Assembly (NCBI RefSeq): GCF_001592935.1
Contig: NZ_LRDB01000001.1
Span: forward strand, 1-64,000
Direction of reading: 5' to 3'
Source: Roseivirga echinicomitans
GTDB taxonomy: Bacteria; Bacteroidota; Bacteroidia; Cytophagales; Cyclobacteriaceae
Length of the DNA: 64,000 bases
Shown piece by piece: positions 27,131 through 36,077 of the stretch. The notes below the pieces were generated by a model, which was not told the origin of the DNA, ran no database searches, and saw only the letters and a program-made list of their open reading frames with translations. The translations under genes were made by a program, and so were the position numbers. Each line of letters starts with the position of its first letter. The first letter of the stretch is position 1.

Positions 27131-28009
27131 TTATAAGAACTTTTTCAACCAATTCTGAAAGAATTCAGGGTCATCCCACATGATAAAGTGGTTGCCAATG
27201 TCGGTCATGTCTACTTTCACTCCTTTTAAGTTAGCGTATTGGTCTGTGTAAAGTTTTAAAGTGCTTTCTCGGGTAGAGCCAAACGGTTCGTAAGCCACCC
27301 AAGCGCCCAACACTAAAGTTGGTACTTTAATTTTACCCAGCTCGCCTCGGAGATCGGTGGTGTACATTTCGTACATCGACTCACCTACAGTTTCCTGATC
27401 GCTATCAATCGCCCAGTTTGTGGCAATTTCAATTTGAGCAGGGTCATTAATCATACTGACAAGCATTTGGCGCTGGTAGGCTTTTCTTGCTTCAATCGGT
27501 TGACTGGCAGAAGCCACTACTTGAGTCTTCATAGATTTGGCCATTGGCTTGGCCTCTTCTGCTGTCATGCCGGGCATCATTACGCCTGTCATAAAGGGTA
27601 GTGCATCCACAATCACCAATTTTGAAGCCAGATCAGGGTTCTGAATACCAATGTTCAATGCTAAAAAGCCGCCCAAGCTATGACCAATAATAATGGGCTT
27701 CTTCAGTTTTTCTTTCTGGATGTATTTGACCACTTCATCTTTCATTTTGGCCAAGTATTTTCCTTCATGATCGGCAAGGGGCGCATTGCCCGCAAAACCC
27801 GGCAGGGTGATGATGTGGTACTCGAAGTTTGCATCTAAGGCTTCAATGGTAGAGTCCCATACTTCGCCAGAACAGGTAAGCCCAGGGATAAGCACAACAG
27901 GCTGACCTTTGCCCACTACGCGAATGTTTAAACCAGGATTTTGTGCTTTCAGCTGAAAACTGATGATACCTAATAAGGCGACTAGAATTGTTGTTTTGAA
28001 TTTTCTCAT
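27131..28009 (-). CDS. Secreted alpha/beta hydrolase
   Basis: 292 aa with a signal peptide (to about residue 23). Alpha/beta hydrolase core: oxyanion segment VVLIPGLTCSG, nucleophile elbow GHSLGG (S111) and a late His in DIGNHFIMW. The acid is probably the Asp in the VLGAWVAY region or nearby. Substrate unknown; esterase or lipase-like activity is typical. It lies upstream of the LytS kinase on the same strand and has a -7 box of its own. Confidence 0.88.
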   Translation of the reverse strand: MRKFKTTILVALLGIISFQLKAQNPGLNIRVVGKGQPVVLIPGLTCSGEVWDSTIEALDANFEYHIITLPGFAGNAPLADHEGKYLAKMKDEVVKYIQKEKLKKPIIIGHSLGGFLALNIGIQNPDLASKLVIVDALPFMTGVMMPGMTAEEAKPMAKSMKTQVVASASQPIEARKAYQRQMLVSMINDPAQIEIATNWAIDSDQETVGESMYEMYTTDLRGELGKIKVPTLVLGAWVAYEPFGSTRESTLKLYTDQYANLKGVKVDMTDIGNHFIMWDDPEFFQNWLKKFL

Positions 28010-28031
28010 GTCTTCTAAATTTTGTTGTATC

Positions 28032-28039
28032 CAAAAGTA
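28032..28039 (-). promoter_or_regulatory. Candidate -7 box of the hydrolase gene
   Basis: TACTTTTG on the minus strand, a full match to TAnnTTTG, 22 bp before the ATG. I found no clear -33 TTTG. Confidence 0.4.
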
Positions 28040-28435
28040 CGTGGGCTCAACAGCCTTTTTGAAGACATTTAAGGGAGCGGAAGAAAATCCTCGGGAGTGG
28101 AATTAGGCTAATTCCTACCGTCACTCTGAGTTTTCGACCGAAGGAAGAAAGCGAAAGAGTCTATCGGTTCTACTCGATAACCATTTCCCCCTCAACCGAA
28201 ACAAGTCAAATAAAAACATGAAGCAATACTGGAGGGGGCTAGGGGGAGGAATTCATCAGGATGAAAAGGAGGTGTGAATTCAATCTGACTAAGCCTTACG
28301 TGATCTTTCAAGATCACTTTACAAGAAGCAAGGGTATTTTTTTTAATATGGTTTACTGATTTTTAATAGAAAAGCCACTTTGGTTTATAGTATTAGCTAA
28401 CAATAGATATAGGTTTTCACTACTTTAGATTAATT
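28040..28435. repeat. Intergenic stretch with REP-like fragments and hairpin
   Basis: No gene seen. It holds CGTCACTCTGAG...AAAGAGTCT (about 28119-28162), a purine-rich CTGGAGGGGGCTAGGGGGAG (about 28229-28250) and a perfect hairpin GTGATCTT-TC-AAGATCAC (28300-28317). The first two look like remnants of interspersed repeats. The last 100 bp are AT-rich and presumably carry the promoter of the gene at 28436. Confidence 0.45.
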
Positions 28436-30154
28436 ATGAAGATTATCAATAGCCAATCTGAGTTTGATTCTTTTTTATTGGAAAAAGATAACCGGGTTAA
28501 AGATCAAATAATAGATGGAATAGATAATCCTTTTAATGGGATTGTCATCAAGGATATAGTTGTTAGGGTACCGGTTAGGTTTAATAGTAAGCCGGTAAGC
28601 CCAGTGTCAAGTAGGTTGCTTTTTTTAAACGCTGAATTTCAAAGTTCTTTGGTTTTGTCGGGACAATTTCTTTCAGATGTGTACCTCCTAGACGGAAAAT
28701 ATCATGAGAGTATTAATTTCGAAAATTGTCGATTTTCTGGACGTTTGGTCTTTCTTGGAGGGCAGTTTAACAAAGGGGTTAGCTTTAAAAGTGGAGAATT
28801 TGTTAAAGAGGTTTTAATAATTGGAGGTACATTCTTTTCCGACTTCGATATTGAAGGAGGGGAGTTTAAGTCTTTTGAGATCCATGGTGGAGAATTTAGA
28901 CAGTGTACCCAAATATCAGGAGGGAAATTCGAATTTACATTAAGTGTTTCTGGAGGTGAGTTTTATAAGGGATTTGAGATTGATGGTGGGATTTTCAATC
29001 AAGGAATAATAATATCTGGAGGTACCTTTATTAGTGATTTTTCTATTTCAGACTGTACTCTTAACCATAGTTTAATTATTTCTGGAGGAAATTTTTTTGA
29101 TGACGTTGTTCTCCAAGATGGTAATTATCAATCAATTGAAATAAAAAATAAGTTAGGTTTTATCAATGTCTTATGTTTCTTGATTGATTTAAAGTGTGAA
29201 GTCAGAATAGAGAATACTACAATTAATGTCTTCGAGCTTTCTCAGTTAATAAAGAAAAGCGGAGCGCTCTATTTGAAGAAATGCACTGTTAATGAATTCG
29301 TGATTGATGAATTCGAAAATGAAGGCAAAGTATCAATTTTCAACCTAAATTTTAAAGAGTTTATCACTTTGAGGAACCCTCAAGGCTTGAAAATTGAAAC
29401 TAAAACTCCAAGTAAACTAGTTATACTTGATTCGGATCTAGGAAAACTATCGTTTTTCGATGCCAAATTTGATAAGCTCAGTCAGTTAATAATTAGTGGC
29501 TCCAAATTGATTGACATTAGCACAACTGAAAAACATCTCCCGCTAAGTACTGAAACTCCGGTGTTTTCGGATGAAGAAGGAACTAGAAACCCAGAAAGCC
29601 TTGCTCAAGTGTATAATCAACTGTTCATTGTTATGCAAAGGTTGGGCAATAAGACACAAGAGCTAAAGTACTTTATTGAGTATATGAAATGGCATAAAAG
29701 AGCATTATTCAATTCAAATAAAGAGAGGTTTAAGAAAGCATGGCGTGGGATTTTATCAGGAGATAAACCAGTTAAGCATATACAAACGCTCACAGAGATA
29801 GAGTGGTCTACTAGTGCATCATTATGGCTCAATAAAACAACTAATAAGTTTGGAGTTAGTTGGATTCGTGCTTTTGGGGTTCTCTTGCTAATTGCGATAC
29901 CTCTTTATATTTTCTTTCTCGTCTTTCTCCCAAACTTTGAAATTCACTTCGGCCTTAAATACTTAACCTCTTCGAACATTACTTTTCACATTGCTCACTT
30001 TCTATACTTTCTACTTCCAATCCATAAATTTGACTTTGTAAATGGGGTTTTGCCAGACAATACATCCCTACTCATAGATGTCATTTCGAGAATTTTAGTC
30101 GGTTATATGTTATATCAATTTATTGCCGCATTCCGACAGTTTGGTAAACGATGA
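28436..30154 (+). CDS. 11-residue-repeat (pentapeptide-like) protein with C-terminal membrane domain
   Basis: 572 aa. Residues about 63-235 form a regular array: GG-x-F motifs start at 130, 141, 151, 162, 173, 184, 195 and 217, with DC at 206 and DG at 228 filling the gaps, giving an 11-residue period. Units look like ISGGEFYKGFEID. This predicts a right-handed beta-solenoid related to, but not the same as, pentapeptide repeats. A helical middle (about 395-460) is followed by two or three membrane helices and an end YMLYQFIAAFRQFGKR, like the membrane tail of pentapeptide-repeat proteins with channel-like C-termini. Codons are more AT-rich than neighbours. Function unknown; possible recent acquisition. 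Confidence 0.82.
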   Translation: MKIINSQSEFDSFLLEKDNRVKDQIIDGIDNPFNGIVIKDIVVRVPVRFNSKPVSPVSSRLLFLNAEFQSSLVLSGQFLSDVYLLDGKYHESINFENCRFSGRLVFLGGQFNKGVSFKSGEFVKEVLIIGGTFFSDFDIEGGEFKSFEIHGGEFRQCTQISGGKFEFTLSVSGGEFYKGFEIDGGIFNQGIIISGGTFISDFSISDCTLNHSLIISGGNFFDDVVLQDGNYQSIEIKNKLGFINVLCFLIDLKCEVRIENTTINVFELSQLIKKSGALYLKKCTVNEFVIDEFENEGKVSIFNLNFKEFITLRNPQGLKIETKTPSKLVILDSDLGKLSFFDAKFDKLSQLIISGSKLIDISTTEKHLPLSTETPVFSDEEGTRNPESLAQVYNQLFIVMQRLGNKTQELKYFIEYMKWHKRALFNSNKERFKKAWRGILSGDKPVKHIQTLTEIEWSTSASLWLNKTTNKFGVSWIRAFGVLLLIAIPLYIFFLVFLPNFEIHFGLKYLTSSNITFHIAHFLYFLLPIHKFDFVNGVLPDNTSLLIDVISRILVGYMLYQFIAAFRQFGKR

Positions 30155-30171
30155 CTTGGGAATAGGTGCTA

Positions 30172-30609
30172 TTATTCTCCAACCAACTCTTCCAACCTCT
30201 TAGGTCCTCTCACAAAAACACCTTCACCATGCGCAACAAGTTTTCCTTCTTGGTTATAGATTTCAGAACTGCTGATGATTTCCTTTTCGTTAACGGAAAC
30301 CACTTTTCCAATGGCCTTTAAACGATCTTCAAAAACGGGGCGTCTGAAGTGGATGGTGTAGGATTTTGTAAGCAAGAAAAAAACCTTCTCGACAGAAGCC
30401 GAAGCAAAATAGGCGGAGTCGTCTAGCAGTTTGAAGTAGATGGCGCCATGCATGGCATCAGCCGCATGAAAGTATTGGCTGCCAATGGTGAGTTCCAAAG
30501 TCGCTTCGCGGTGACTAACCTTCAATTCAGAACCAGCGAAAATCCCTTGGTTCAAAGGAGCGGAATCAAAAAGTCGCTCTAATCGCCTGTAGTGTTCTAG
30601 ATCATTCAT
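30172..30609 (-). CDS. PaaI-type hotdog thioesterase
   Basis: 145 aa hotdog fold. HAADAMHGAIYFKLLDDSAYFAS holds the conserved HG...D arrangement of the PaaI/4HBT group, and YTIHFRRPVFEDRLKAIG is the central strand. It would hydrolyse acyl-CoA thioesters in the cytosol; the substrate is unclear. The start overlaps the DinB-like gene by 8 bp, so they are co-transcribed. Confidence 0.85.
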   Translation of the reverse strand: MNDLEHYRRLERLFDSAPLNQGIFAGSELKVSHREATLELTIGSQYFHAADAMHGAIYFKLLDDSAYFASASVEKVFFLLTKSYTIHFRRPVFEDRLKAIGKVVSVNEKEIISSSEIYNQEGKLVAHGEGVFVRGPKRLEELVGE

Positions 30610-31084
30610 AATCTGGAATAAGTTGGAACTGAATAAGGTGATGTTTGATGTGCTTCCTATGGCAGAGCAACCATTCTTGAGCAGTTAAGGGGCCGCCATA
30701 AGGATGATTGGAGATAAACCCTGGCTGGGCTTCACAAAACTTTAAGAAGGTTTCTGTTTCAGCAATGAACTTCTGTTTAGCTTCTTCAAGGTCAGCGAAT
30801 CTTAGTGGCTGAAGGTCACTTTTACCATTGGGTGCTGGCACATTTCTGCGCATTGGGCTGTCCTTCATTAAGTATTCTTTCAGCTTTGGCCGATCTTCTT
30901 CATTAGAAACCACAGGCACGCTAAACCTACCCATTGATAGTTTATACACCACAATAAGATGTTCAACCATATGTTGAGGAGTCATTTTGCCCCACAGAGG
31001 TTTTTGCTCTATAGTAAGTTGAGTCAAAAGCTCAGGTATGGTGGTGCTCAAGTAAGTTTCTGCTTTTTTTCTGCTTTGTTCCAT
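30602..31084 (-). CDS. DinB-like / DUF1569 protein
   Basis: 160 aa, four-helix-bundle pattern with the three-His metal arrangement of the DinB superfamily: H in MTPQHMVEHL near residue 40 and HRKHIKHHL near residue 145. It fits the DUF1569 subgroup. Such proteins are metal-dependent thiol transferases or stress-induced proteins; nothing here specifies which. It is coupled to the thioesterase downstream. Confidence 0.78.
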   Translation of the reverse strand: MEQSRKKAETYLSTTIPELLTQLTIEQKPLWGKMTPQHMVEHLIVVYKLSMGRFSVPVVSNEEDRPKLKEYLMKDSPMRRNVPAPNGKSDLQPLRFADLEEAKQKFIAETETFLKFCEAQPGFISNHPYGGPLTAQEWLLCHRKHIKHHLIQFQLIPDYE

Positions 31085-31203
31085 AGGGCGGTTTTATCCA
31101 TTAGTTTTTGTTGGGTTTAAAGATAGTATTTCTCATCTTTTTGAAGGTACTATGATTATTGTTGTTCAATGCTCATCTTTGTTAAGTAGTGATACTTCAT
31201 TTA

Positions 31204-32181
31204 ATGCTGAGTTCAACCCATAAACGCTATACATCTTTTTACCTGTTTATCGCAGTCGCAGTCATTTTTTCAACTGGATGTAATAATAGTGATCAAGAAA
31301 TATCTATAAGAGAATTGGAAATCAGTAAATCGTTTGATGTTTTAAGTGATAGCATCTTCTTTTCACTGATTCATGATATTGAATTCTACAATAACAACTA
31401 CTATTTAGTAGACCAAAGAACTTCACGAGTTATAGTTACAGACTCGTCTTTTGAAAACACTTATGTTTTAATGGAAAAAGGCCCAGGCCCAAGTGACCCT
31501 AAAAGCTTATATAATATCGATATCGCAAATGATACGATTTATAGCTTAGAATTCGGTAGTGGAATTAAAACTTACGACCTGAAGGGAAACTTACTTGATA
31601 AAATTGATTTTCCTCCTTCTGTATTAGCAGATTTCAAAGTTTCAGATAGAGGCATTTTGATTTCGAACCCCTCTCTGGATGACACTCCCATTACAATTGT
31701 CCCTAAAGAGAAAAACGGTAAATACATTTATTTTGGATCTCCTGAGGCTAATAGTTTAGATTATGATCGCCATATACTCACTCATGGAGAGAACATAATT
31801 GAAGTCTTTAAAAGCAATAGACCTATAATCAAGTATTATGATAATAATTTGAAAATGAGTGATAAGCTTGACTTAAGTACTCTTAACTTTTTTAAGTACA
31901 CAAAAAGACATGCTGATGCAAACGAAGGACTAACTGTTGTTTGGGATGCTGTCGAAAGTAATGATTATATATACTTATTAATGGCTTGCCGTGATCCTTC
32001 AGATGCGATGGATTGGAGTAAAGTTTTGAAAATTAAGTTAGAGGATAATAGAATGTACCCAGAGAGCCTAATACAATTAAATAAGGACGCCTACTACATG
32101 ACTTTAGAGGTTAGTAATGACGGAAAAAACATCCTTGCGTATAACACAAAATTAGGGTCCTTAGATGTTTATGAATTATGA
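31204..32181 (+). CDS. Beta-propeller lipoprotein (BF3164-like)
   Basis: 325 aa from the ATG at 31204; an in-frame GTG at 31189 is possible but gives a less typical signal. The lipobox FSTGC places lipid attachment near residue 27. The rest is beta-rich with TolB/6-bladed-propeller-like repeats (IHDIEFYNNNYYLVDQ, YDLKGNLLDKIDF). It belongs to the same broad lipoprotein class as the tandem pair at 55-58 kb. Role unknown, probably surface or periplasmic binding. A degenerate second lipoprotein start overlaps its stop. Confidence 0.8.
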   Translation: MLSSTHKRYTSFYLFIAVAVIFSTGCNNSDQEISIRELEISKSFDVLSDSIFFSLIHDIEFYNNNYYLVDQRTSRVIVTDSSFENTYVLMEKGPGPSDPKSLYNIDIANDTIYSLEFGSGIKTYDLKGNLLDKIDFPPSVLADFKVSDRGILISNPSLDDTPITIVPKEKNGKYIYFGSPEANSLDYDRHILTHGENIIEVFKSNRPIIKYYDNNLKMSDKLDLSTLNFFKYTKRHADANEGLTVVWDAVESNDYIYLLMACRDPSDAMDWSKVLKIKLEDNRMYPESLIQLNKDAYYMTLEVSNDGKNILAYNTKLGSLDVYEL

Positions 32182-32246
32182 AAGGATTGTTTGTCATACT
32201 CTTTGTAGTTCTTAACACTTCTTGCAATAATAACTCTAGACAGTAG
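32178..32246 (+). pseudogene. Truncated lipoprotein start (22 aa), probable remnant of a paralogue
   Basis: ATG at 32178 overlaps the previous stop (ATGA) and encodes 22 residues: a hydrophobic signal and lipobox (VVLNTSC), then NNNSRQ and a stop at 32244. The frame continues past that stop with LEVENTTEMSK before another stop at 32280-32282. The start, overlap and lipobox look like a real lipoprotein gene in the operon, of which only the first codons remain. It could instead be a functional very short lipopeptide. Confidence 0.55.
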
Positions 32247-32323
32247 CTAGAAGTGGAAAATACAACAGAAATGAGCAAGTGAGATCAAATACAAGCTATC
32301 TTAATTGGCAGAAAACTTTAGTC

Positions 32324-32352
32324 AAAAAAAAGGCCTCAATTGAGGCCTTTTT
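32324..32352. terminator. Bidirectional terminator
   Basis: A-run, AGGCCTCA-AT-TGAGGCCT palindrome (32331-32348) and T-run. It lies between convergent genes, the lipoprotein on plus and pruA on minus, and can serve both. Confidence 0.88.
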
Positions 32353-32369
32353 AGATGTTTATTTAAGCA

Positions 32370-33998
32370 TTACTCTCCCAAGAATGGGTATCTGTAATCA
32401 ATTGGCGTTACGAATGTTTCTTTGATCAAACGTGGAGAAACCCAACGTAATAAGTTGATCATTGAACCTGCTTTATCATTTGTACCGGAACCTCTAGCGC
32501 CACCAAACGGCTGCTGTCCTACAACGGCACCTGTTGGCTTATCATTGATGTAGAAGTTACCCGCAGAGTTTTCTAAAGCTTTCATACCCACTTCAAGCGC
32601 ATATCTATCGGCAGAGAAAAGTGCACCAGTTAATGCATAAGGAGAAGTGTTGTCCACCAACTCTAATGTTGCTTCGTAATCATCTGGCTCGTATACATAA
32701 ATTGTAATTACTGGGCCGAAGATTTCCTCGCACATTGTAGTGTACTTAGGGTCTGTAGTTAACAATACAGTTGGCTCAATAAAGTAACCTTTCGATTTGT
32801 CGTAACCACCACCAGCGATTACTTCTACTTTATCACTTGCTTTGGCATCGTCAATGTACTTGGCAATTTTATCAAATGATTTTTCGTCAATTACAGCGTT
32901 AACAAAGTTGCCGAAATCTTCGGTGCCACCTATTTTGAATGACTTCAAATCTGCGATCACATAGTTCTTCACATCTTCCCAAAGGTTAGACGGAATGTAT
33001 GCACGTGATGCAGCTGAACATTTTTGGCCTTGGAATTCGAAAGCACCTCTAGAAATAGCAGTAGCCACTTCTTTCGCTTTAGACGATTTGTGAACCATGA
33101 TAAAATCTTTACCACCAGTTTCACCTACAATTCTTGGGTAAGAACGGTATTTATGAATGTTGCCTCCTATCGTTTTCCAAATGTGTTGGAATACGCCAGT
33201 ACTACCTGTAAAGTGAATTCCACCAAAATCTTTGTGTTCGAAAATCACGTCACCTGCAGTAGGGCCATCTACAAAGAAAAGGTTGATTACACCATCAGGA
33301 ACACCTGCTTCGCGGAATACTTCCATCAATACGTGAGCAGAATAAATTTGAGTGTTTGAAGGTTTCCAAACTACAGTGTTTCCCATCATGGCTGGTGCCG
33401 AAGGAAGGTTACCTGCAATGGCGGTAAAGTTGAATGGAGTTAAGGCGAACACAAAACCTTCTAGTGGTCTTTGCTCTACTCTGTTCCAAATACCTGGTGC
33501 CGAAGCTGGCTGCTGCTTGTAAATTTCGGTCATGTACTGCACATTGAACCTCAAGAAATCTACTGTTTCGCAAGCGGCATCAATTTCTGCTTGGTAAGCA
33601 TTTTTAGACTGACCCAGCATGGTTGCTGCGTTCAATTTGTCTCTGTAAGGTCCAGCAATAAGCTCGGCAGCTTTCAAGAAAATACTTGCTCTGTTTTCCC
33701 AGCTTGTGTTGGCCCAATCTTTTTTTGCTGCCATAGCAGCGTCAATTGCGGCTGAAACATGAGAGGCATCTCCGTTAGAAAAATGTCCTAAAATATGCTG
33801 GTGATCATGTGGAGGGCTAAGTGGAGATTTGTTATCAGTTCTCACTTCTTTTCCACCGATAAACATCGGAATGTCCACTTGTTTTGAACGCGCTTCGGCA
33901 AGGGCTGCTTGCAAGCTTTTACGTTCTGGAGAACCCAGAGCGTAGTCGTTTATTGGTTCGTTCCTAGCGATGGGTACGTTGAAGAATCCTGTTGCCAT
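32370..33998 (-). CDS. pruA: L-glutamate gamma-semialdehyde (1-pyrroline-5-carboxylate) dehydrogenase
   Basis: 542 aa aldehyde dehydrogenase of the P5C type. Catalytic C327 in FQGQKCSAASRAY, general base E293 in VGETGGKDF, NAD motifs TPFNFTAIAGN and HFTGSTGVF. The long N-terminus (SERKSLQAAL-like) and the end FGGARGSGTNDKAGS are typical of Bacteroidota PruA. It oxidises P5C to glutamate in proline catabolism. It stands alone here, so proline dehydrogenase is elsewhere. A promoter match lies upstream. Confidence 0.95.
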   Translation of the reverse strand: MATGFFNVPIARNEPINDYALGSPERKSLQAALAEARSKQVDIPMFIGGKEVRTDNKSPLSPPHDHQHILGHFSNGDASHVSAAIDAAMAAKKDWANTSWENRASIFLKAAELIAGPYRDKLNAATMLGQSKNAYQAEIDAACETVDFLRFNVQYMTEIYKQQPASAPGIWNRVEQRPLEGFVFALTPFNFTAIAGNLPSAPAMMGNTVVWKPSNTQIYSAHVLMEVFREAGVPDGVINLFFVDGPTAGDVIFEHKDFGGIHFTGSTGVFQHIWKTIGGNIHKYRSYPRIVGETGGKDFIMVHKSSKAKEVATAISRGAFEFQGQKCSAASRAYIPSNLWEDVKNYVIADLKSFKIGGTEDFGNFVNAVIDEKSFDKIAKYIDDAKASDKVEVIAGGGYDKSKGYFIEPTVLLTTDPKYTTMCEEIFGPVITIYVYEPDDYEATLELVDNTSPYALTGALFSADRYALEVGMKALENSAGNFYINDKPTGAVVGQQPFGGARGSGTNDKAGSMINLLRWVSPRLIKETFVTPIDYRYPFLGE

Positions 33999-34065
33999 AA
34001 TTTATTTTTTTGAATGTGTCTTGTGTTTTTCCCCAAAACATTTGAGGGCCTTAAATTGACTTGCG

Positions 34066-34095
34066 CAAATATAAGGTTTCGCTTATGGATTAAAA
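34066..34095 (-). promoter_or_regulatory. Candidate promoter of pruA
   Basis: Minus-strand -7 box TATATTTG (34066-34073), an exact consensus match, with TTTT (34092-34095) 18 bp upstream as a weak -33 element. It lies 67 bp before the pruA start. Confidence 0.5.
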
Positions 34096-34105
34096 ACCCG
34101 ATTGA

Positions 34106-34801
34106 CTAGAGTAAGTTCCTTAATTGACTAAGCATTTGAATCTCGTAGGTAGGCGGAAAGTGGCTGGTTTGTTTTGAAGGGTTAAACCAAACATGGTCCA
34201 TGCCAAAATCCTTAGCACCTTGAATGTCTGATTCTAGGTTGTCTCCAATCATTATACTCTCATTCAATACCGCTCCAGTCCTTAGTAATGCTTGTTCAAA
34301 AATGGGCGCTGAAGGCTTTCTTGACTTTGAATTCTCAGACGTCACGATCACATCAAAGTAATGATCCAACTTTGCGCTTTTCATTTTTATGGTCTGCACA
34401 TCGTCAAAACCATTGGTAATAATGTGCAACTGATATCGCTCTTTTAAGTAATCTAAAATATCGTGGGCTCCTTCAAATACTGCTTCTTTGGTAGGGCAGA
34501 GTTCTACGTATTCAAAATCCAATTGCTGCGGAACAATGTCAAGTTTAGCACCAAGTCTTTCGAGAATTGTAGCAAATCGCCTTTCTCTAATTTGCTCACG
34601 TTGAATTTGGTGTTTATTGAAAAGACTCCAAAGTTCATTGTTCACGTCAAAGAAATGCTGAACAAAAGTCTGCTTATCGAAATGGGTAATTTGATCAAAC
34701 CTATAATGATCGTAAAGCTCGTGTAAGGCCGTCATGGCATTGGTATCATAATCCCAAAGGGTATGATCCAAATCGAAGAAAATATGTTGGTAGGTTTTCA
34801 A
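34106..34801 (-). CDS. HAD hydrolase, YjjG-type nucleotidase
   Basis: 231 aa. HAD motif I DLDHT (nucleophile D10, D12), motif II IITNG, motif III Lys near SRKPS and motif IV GDNLESDIQGA. A helical cap (about 18-95) lies between motifs I and II. The arrangement and length fit YjjG, a 5'-nucleotidase that removes non-canonical pyrimidine nucleotides. Other small-molecule phosphatases are possible. The ArsR gene is 25 bp upstream on the same strand. Confidence 0.85.
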   Translation of the reverse strand: MKTYQHIFFDLDHTLWDYDTNAMTALHELYDHYRFDQITHFDKQTFVQHFFDVNNELWSLFNKHQIQREQIRERRFATILERLGAKLDIVPQQLDFEYVELCPTKEAVFEGAHDILDYLKERYQLHIITNGFDDVQTIKMKSAKLDHYFDVIVTSENSKSRKPSAPIFEQALLRTGAVLNESIMIGDNLESDIQGAKDFGMDHVWFNPSKQTSHFPPTYEIQMLSQLRNLL

Positions 34802-34826
34802 AGTAGCGATTAGAAATTATGGAAAC

Positions 34827-35210
34827 TCAAATAGACCAGCCTTGTTTAGAAATTCTATTTTCGGCCAGCTCACGATTAGATTTAAGTATTTCGTAAGTCT
34901 CCTGATCTTTTTGGAGGCGGGTGTCTTTGTTCAAGAAATTGAAAATCTGAACCATCACTAGTTCCACTTCTTCCCTGATGCTATAAAAAACCCATTGGTC
35001 GTGCTTGCGTGCATTCACAATGTTGGAATTTTTTAAATAAGTAACATGCCGTGATGTTTTGGTTTGTGTGTAATCCAAAATGTGCTCTAGGTCAGAGATG
35101 GTCATTTCACCGTTTTTCAATAGCAAGTGTAGAATTCTTACCCGAGCTTCATCAGACAAAGATTTAAAGATTTGAGCCCCAAAGGGCAAGCTAAAGTTTT
35201 TGAGTTTCAT
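34827..35210 (-). CDS. ArsR family transcriptional regulator
   Basis: 127 aa winged helix with the ArsR core KSLSDEARVRILHLLLKNGE, recognition helix YTQTKTSRHVTYLKNSNIV and beta-wing. No Cys-rich metal site is visible, so it may sense something other than thiophilic metals. It lies 25 bp upstream of the HAD gene and is likely co-transcribed. The 221-bp divergent region to 35432 may hold its operator. Confidence 0.88.
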   Translation of the reverse strand: MKLKNFSLPFGAQIFKSLSDEARVRILHLLLKNGEMTISDLEHILDYTQTKTSRHVTYLKNSNIVNARKHDQWVFYSIREEVELVMVQIFNFLNKDTRLQKDQETYEILKSNRELAENRISKQGWSI

Positions 35211-35431
35211 TGAACTGACTTTGCTCCCGTAGTTTGAATAACTTGTTGTTCAGCGATTTCCACCATTGAAAGTTCGGGGTTAATTATTGTTAAATTGAGA
35301 AGAATAATTGGTTTAAGCCAACACAATTCCCCTTTATGATTGTTAATATTGCGAAGCGAAAAAATTATAAGTTCTATCTTCTTATCTTTAAGTCTAAGTT
35401 TACGTAGAACAAAATTAAAAGCACAAGCATA

Positions 35432-36073
35432 TTGAAACAAACAGTAATCACATATTCTCTCCGCGCCATTGTGCTTTGTGCTTTCATTTTTTGTAGTGCT
35501 CAAAAAGGGTTTGCTCAAAATAATAGCTCTAATGTGGTTCAACTTTCTGGCCTTGTAATGAATGCCGATAGTACTGAAACTGTTTTTGGAGTTCATATTT
35601 TCGCCCTTAAAACTGGCCGAGGAACAGTGTCAGACTATAGAGGCTGGTTCAGTAAGGCATTCTATGCTGGTGACACCTTGATTTTCACCTCCATTGGTTT
35701 TAAAGACCGTAAAATAGTTGTTCCCGATACTGTAGGGGATCAACACACTATAATTGTAGCATTAGAAGAAGAAGTTACGCAGCTGGCCGATGTAGAGGTG
35801 AGCCGCTTTCCTAGTGAAGAACTCTTCAAAGAGGCATTTTTGGCCATGAACTTGAATGAAGAACAAGAAAGTGTTCTTAATGCATTTGCCCCTGAGGCAG
35901 TTAAACAAATGGTGCTCAACATGCCTATGGGAGCTAGTCCCGATGCCAATTATCGCTACATGATGAATCAGCAATATAACCAGATGCAATACAGATCAGG
36001 GCCAACATCAAACCCCCTTTTGAATCCTTTTGCTTGGGCTAAATTTATTAACTCCTTGAAAAAGAAGAAGTAG
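35432..36073 (+). CDS. Secreted protein with carboxypeptidase-regulatory-like domain
   Basis: 213 aa. It starts at TTG (35432), chosen because MKQTVITYSLRAIVLCAFIF gives a normal signal peptide ending KGFAQ. The CarboxypepD_reg-like beta-sandwich (about 40-120) includes LSGLVMNADSTETVFGVHI and DTLIFTSIGFKDRKI, followed by a Gln/Met/Asn-rich C-terminal tail (YRYMMNQQYNQMQY). Small proteins with this domain are common in Bacteroidota and of unknown role. It converges with the DUF6503 gene, only 4 bp apart. Confidence 0.78.
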   Translation: MKQTVITYSLRAIVLCAFIFCSAQKGFAQNNSSNVVQLSGLVMNADSTETVFGVHIFALKTGRGTVSDYRGWFSKAFYAGDTLIFTSIGFKDRKIVVPDTVGDQHTIIVALEEEVTQLADVEVSRFPSEELFKEAFLAMNLNEEQESVLNAFAPEAVKQMVLNMPMGASPDANYRYMMNQQYNQMQYRSGPTSNPLLNPFAWAKFINSLKKKK

Positions 36074-36077
36074 TTTT

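Noticed and set aside
28119-28250. Possible CRISPR-like or IS remnant between 28.1 and 28.3 kb
   Set aside because: No regularly spaced direct repeats, no transposase frame and no terminal inverted repeats; better read as REP-type fragments.
35207-35596. 129-codon minus-strand open frame overlapping the start of the gene at 35432
   Set aside because: It overlaps a better plus-strand gene with a signal peptide and domain, and its sequence is cysteine/histidine-rich without a family pattern.
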